DNA from: Prevotellaceae bacterium UBA1746
Lineage (GTDB): Bacteria; Bacteroidota; Bacteroidia; Bacteroidales; Bacteroidaceae
Assembly: GCA_002314875.1 (NCBI GenBank)
Contig: DCHS01000044.1
Location: 1-48,832, forward strand
Length of the DNA: 48,832 nt
Direction: 5' to 3'
Part shown: positions 48,312-48,832 of the stretch, one piece after another
Layout of the letters: every line of letters starts with the position of its first letter
Position numbering within the stretch: position 1 is the first letter of the stretch
Made by a program: the position numbers and the translations under genes
Notes under the pieces: generated by a model
The model's input: the letters and a program-made list of their open reading frames with translations, nothing else
Told to the model about the DNA's origin: nothing
The model's database searches: none

Positions 48312-48832
48312 ATGGTAAAAAGTGCACTTCAGGTAGCTCGTGCTGCCTATCAGCCCAAACTCCCCAAGGCCCTCCAGGGTCCTGTTGTAGCAGTTGAAGG
48401 CGCTCCCACTCAGAGCGTCGGTAATCAGGAAGAAATCAAGGCAATGTTCCCCAATACCTATGGTATGCCTGTTATTACCTTCGAAGCTGGTGAAGCTAAG
48501 ACTCTCGAACCTTTTAACGTTGGTATCATTCTTTCTGGTGGCCAGGCTCCTGGTGGTCACAATGTTATCAGCGGTCTCTATGACGGTGTTAAGTCTCTCA
48601 ACAAGGACTGCAAGCTCTATGGTTTCCTTATGGGTCCTGGCGGTCTCGTTGATCACAAGTATGTAGAGTTTACCGACGAATTCATTGACGAATACCGTAA
48701 CACTGGTGGTTTCGACATCATCGGTTCTGGTCGTACCAAGCTTGAAAAGGAAGCTCAGTTTGAAAGCGGTAAGGAAATCCTCAACGAACTTGGTGTAAAG
48801 GCTCTCGTTATCATCGGTGGTGATGACTCTAA
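48312..48832 (+). CDS. pfp: Diphosphate-dependent 6-phosphofructokinase, N-terminal part (cut by window edge)
   Basis: The visible 173 codons start VKSALQVARAAYQPKLPKALQG and contain NVGIILSGGQAPGGHNVISGLYDGV, YGFLMGPGGLVDHKYVEFT and, at the edge, ALVIIGGDDS. The GGDDS form (two Asp) is the sign of the pyrophosphate-using long-type enzymes, in place of the GGDGS of ATP-dependent PfkA. It phosphorylates fructose 6-phosphate with PPi, reversibly, in glycolysis. The 3' part is outside the window. The start is set by the promoter 35 nt upstream and the only ATG before the conserved region. Confidence 0.95.
   Translation, partial: MVKSALQVARAAYQPKLPKALQGPVVAVEGAPTQSVGNQEEIKAMFPNTYGMPVITFEAGEAKTLEPFNVGIILSGGQAPGGHNVISGLYDGVKSLNKDCKLYGFLMGPGGLVDHKYVEFTDEFIDEYRNTGGFDIIGSGRTKLEKEAQFESGKEILNELGVKALVIIGGDDS

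Noticed and set aside
1..48832. tRNA, rRNA, insertion sequence or prophage
   Set aside because: I looked in all intergenic gaps and found no cloverleaf, rRNA-like segment, transposase, integrase or long terminal inverted repeats.

Overview
The window reads as chromosomal core DNA of a Bacteroidota bacterium, most likely a Bacteroidales member near Prevotella/Alloprevotella. Direct signs are many promoters of the Bacteroidota type (TTTG, 19-21 nt, TAnnTTTG) in front of genes, the near absence of Shine-Dalgarno sequences before start codons, an eukaryote-like (GT3-type) glycogen synthase next to an alpha-glucan phosphorylase, a DUF4301 protein, an FHS-type sugar permease, a PPi-dependent phosphofructokinase, and lipoprotein signal peptides on all parts of the efflux pump outside the inner-membrane permease. 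I see no rRNA, tRNA, CRISPR, phage or insertion sequence. Genus-level assignment is inference.

Layout. 1-394 (-): 5' part of class II aldolase. 626-3800 (+): translation operon rplM-rpsI-rpsB-tsf with structured leaders, then a CCA-adding type nucleotidyltransferase (3869-5335). 5432-6322 (-): TIGR01212 radical SAM protein, divergent from YhcH-DUF4301-small membrane protein (6485-8960). 9185-15520 (+): tripartite RND efflux operon (lipoprotein adaptor, permease, outer-membrane factor), followed closely by an LpxA-like acyltransferase and a 15-repeat MORN protein. 17593-21822 (+): secreted cyclophilin translationally coupled to a very large secreted repeat protein; then serS. 23233-29446 (-): pnuC, FHS permease, PepO-type M13 peptidase, ABC-F ATPase. 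29702-30745 (+): M23/LysM cell-wall peptidase. 31078-35437 (+): glycogen synthase and alpha-glucan phosphorylase. 35578-38466 (+): thrS and a secreted esterase. 38618-40176 (+): infC-rpmI-rplT with a structured leader, then a TrmN6-like methyltransferase. 41054-43866 (+): a fused nucleotidyltransferase/PLP-aminotransferase and an ornithine-cyclodeaminase-family enzyme. 44114-44839 (-): OmpA-like lipoprotein. 45092-47254 (+): TPR-like membrane protein, MaoC-type hydratase, YigZ. 47319-48128 (-): LicD-family transferase. 48312-end (+): 5' part of PPi-dependent phosphofructokinase.

How the parts fit. Translation genes (ribosomal proteins, EF-Ts, IF3, SerRS, ThrRS, CCA-type enzyme, ABC-F) and central carbon genes (aldolase, PPi-PFK, glycogen synthase/phosphorylase) make this a housekeeping region. 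The envelope theme is strong: efflux pump, LpxA-like enzyme, MORN protein, peptidoglycan hydrolase, OmpA protein and LicD. The most suggestive set is the fused LicC/PntC-like nucleotidyltransferase-aminotransferase, its OCD-family neighbour and the LicD transferase 4.5 kb further on: together they could make and attach a CMP-activated amino-alkyl phosphate or phosphonate to a surface glycan. The most unusual protein is the 1157-residue secreted protein with a DST-rich pentapeptide stalk, six copies of a ~130-residue module I do not recognise, and a BspA-like leucine-rich insert.
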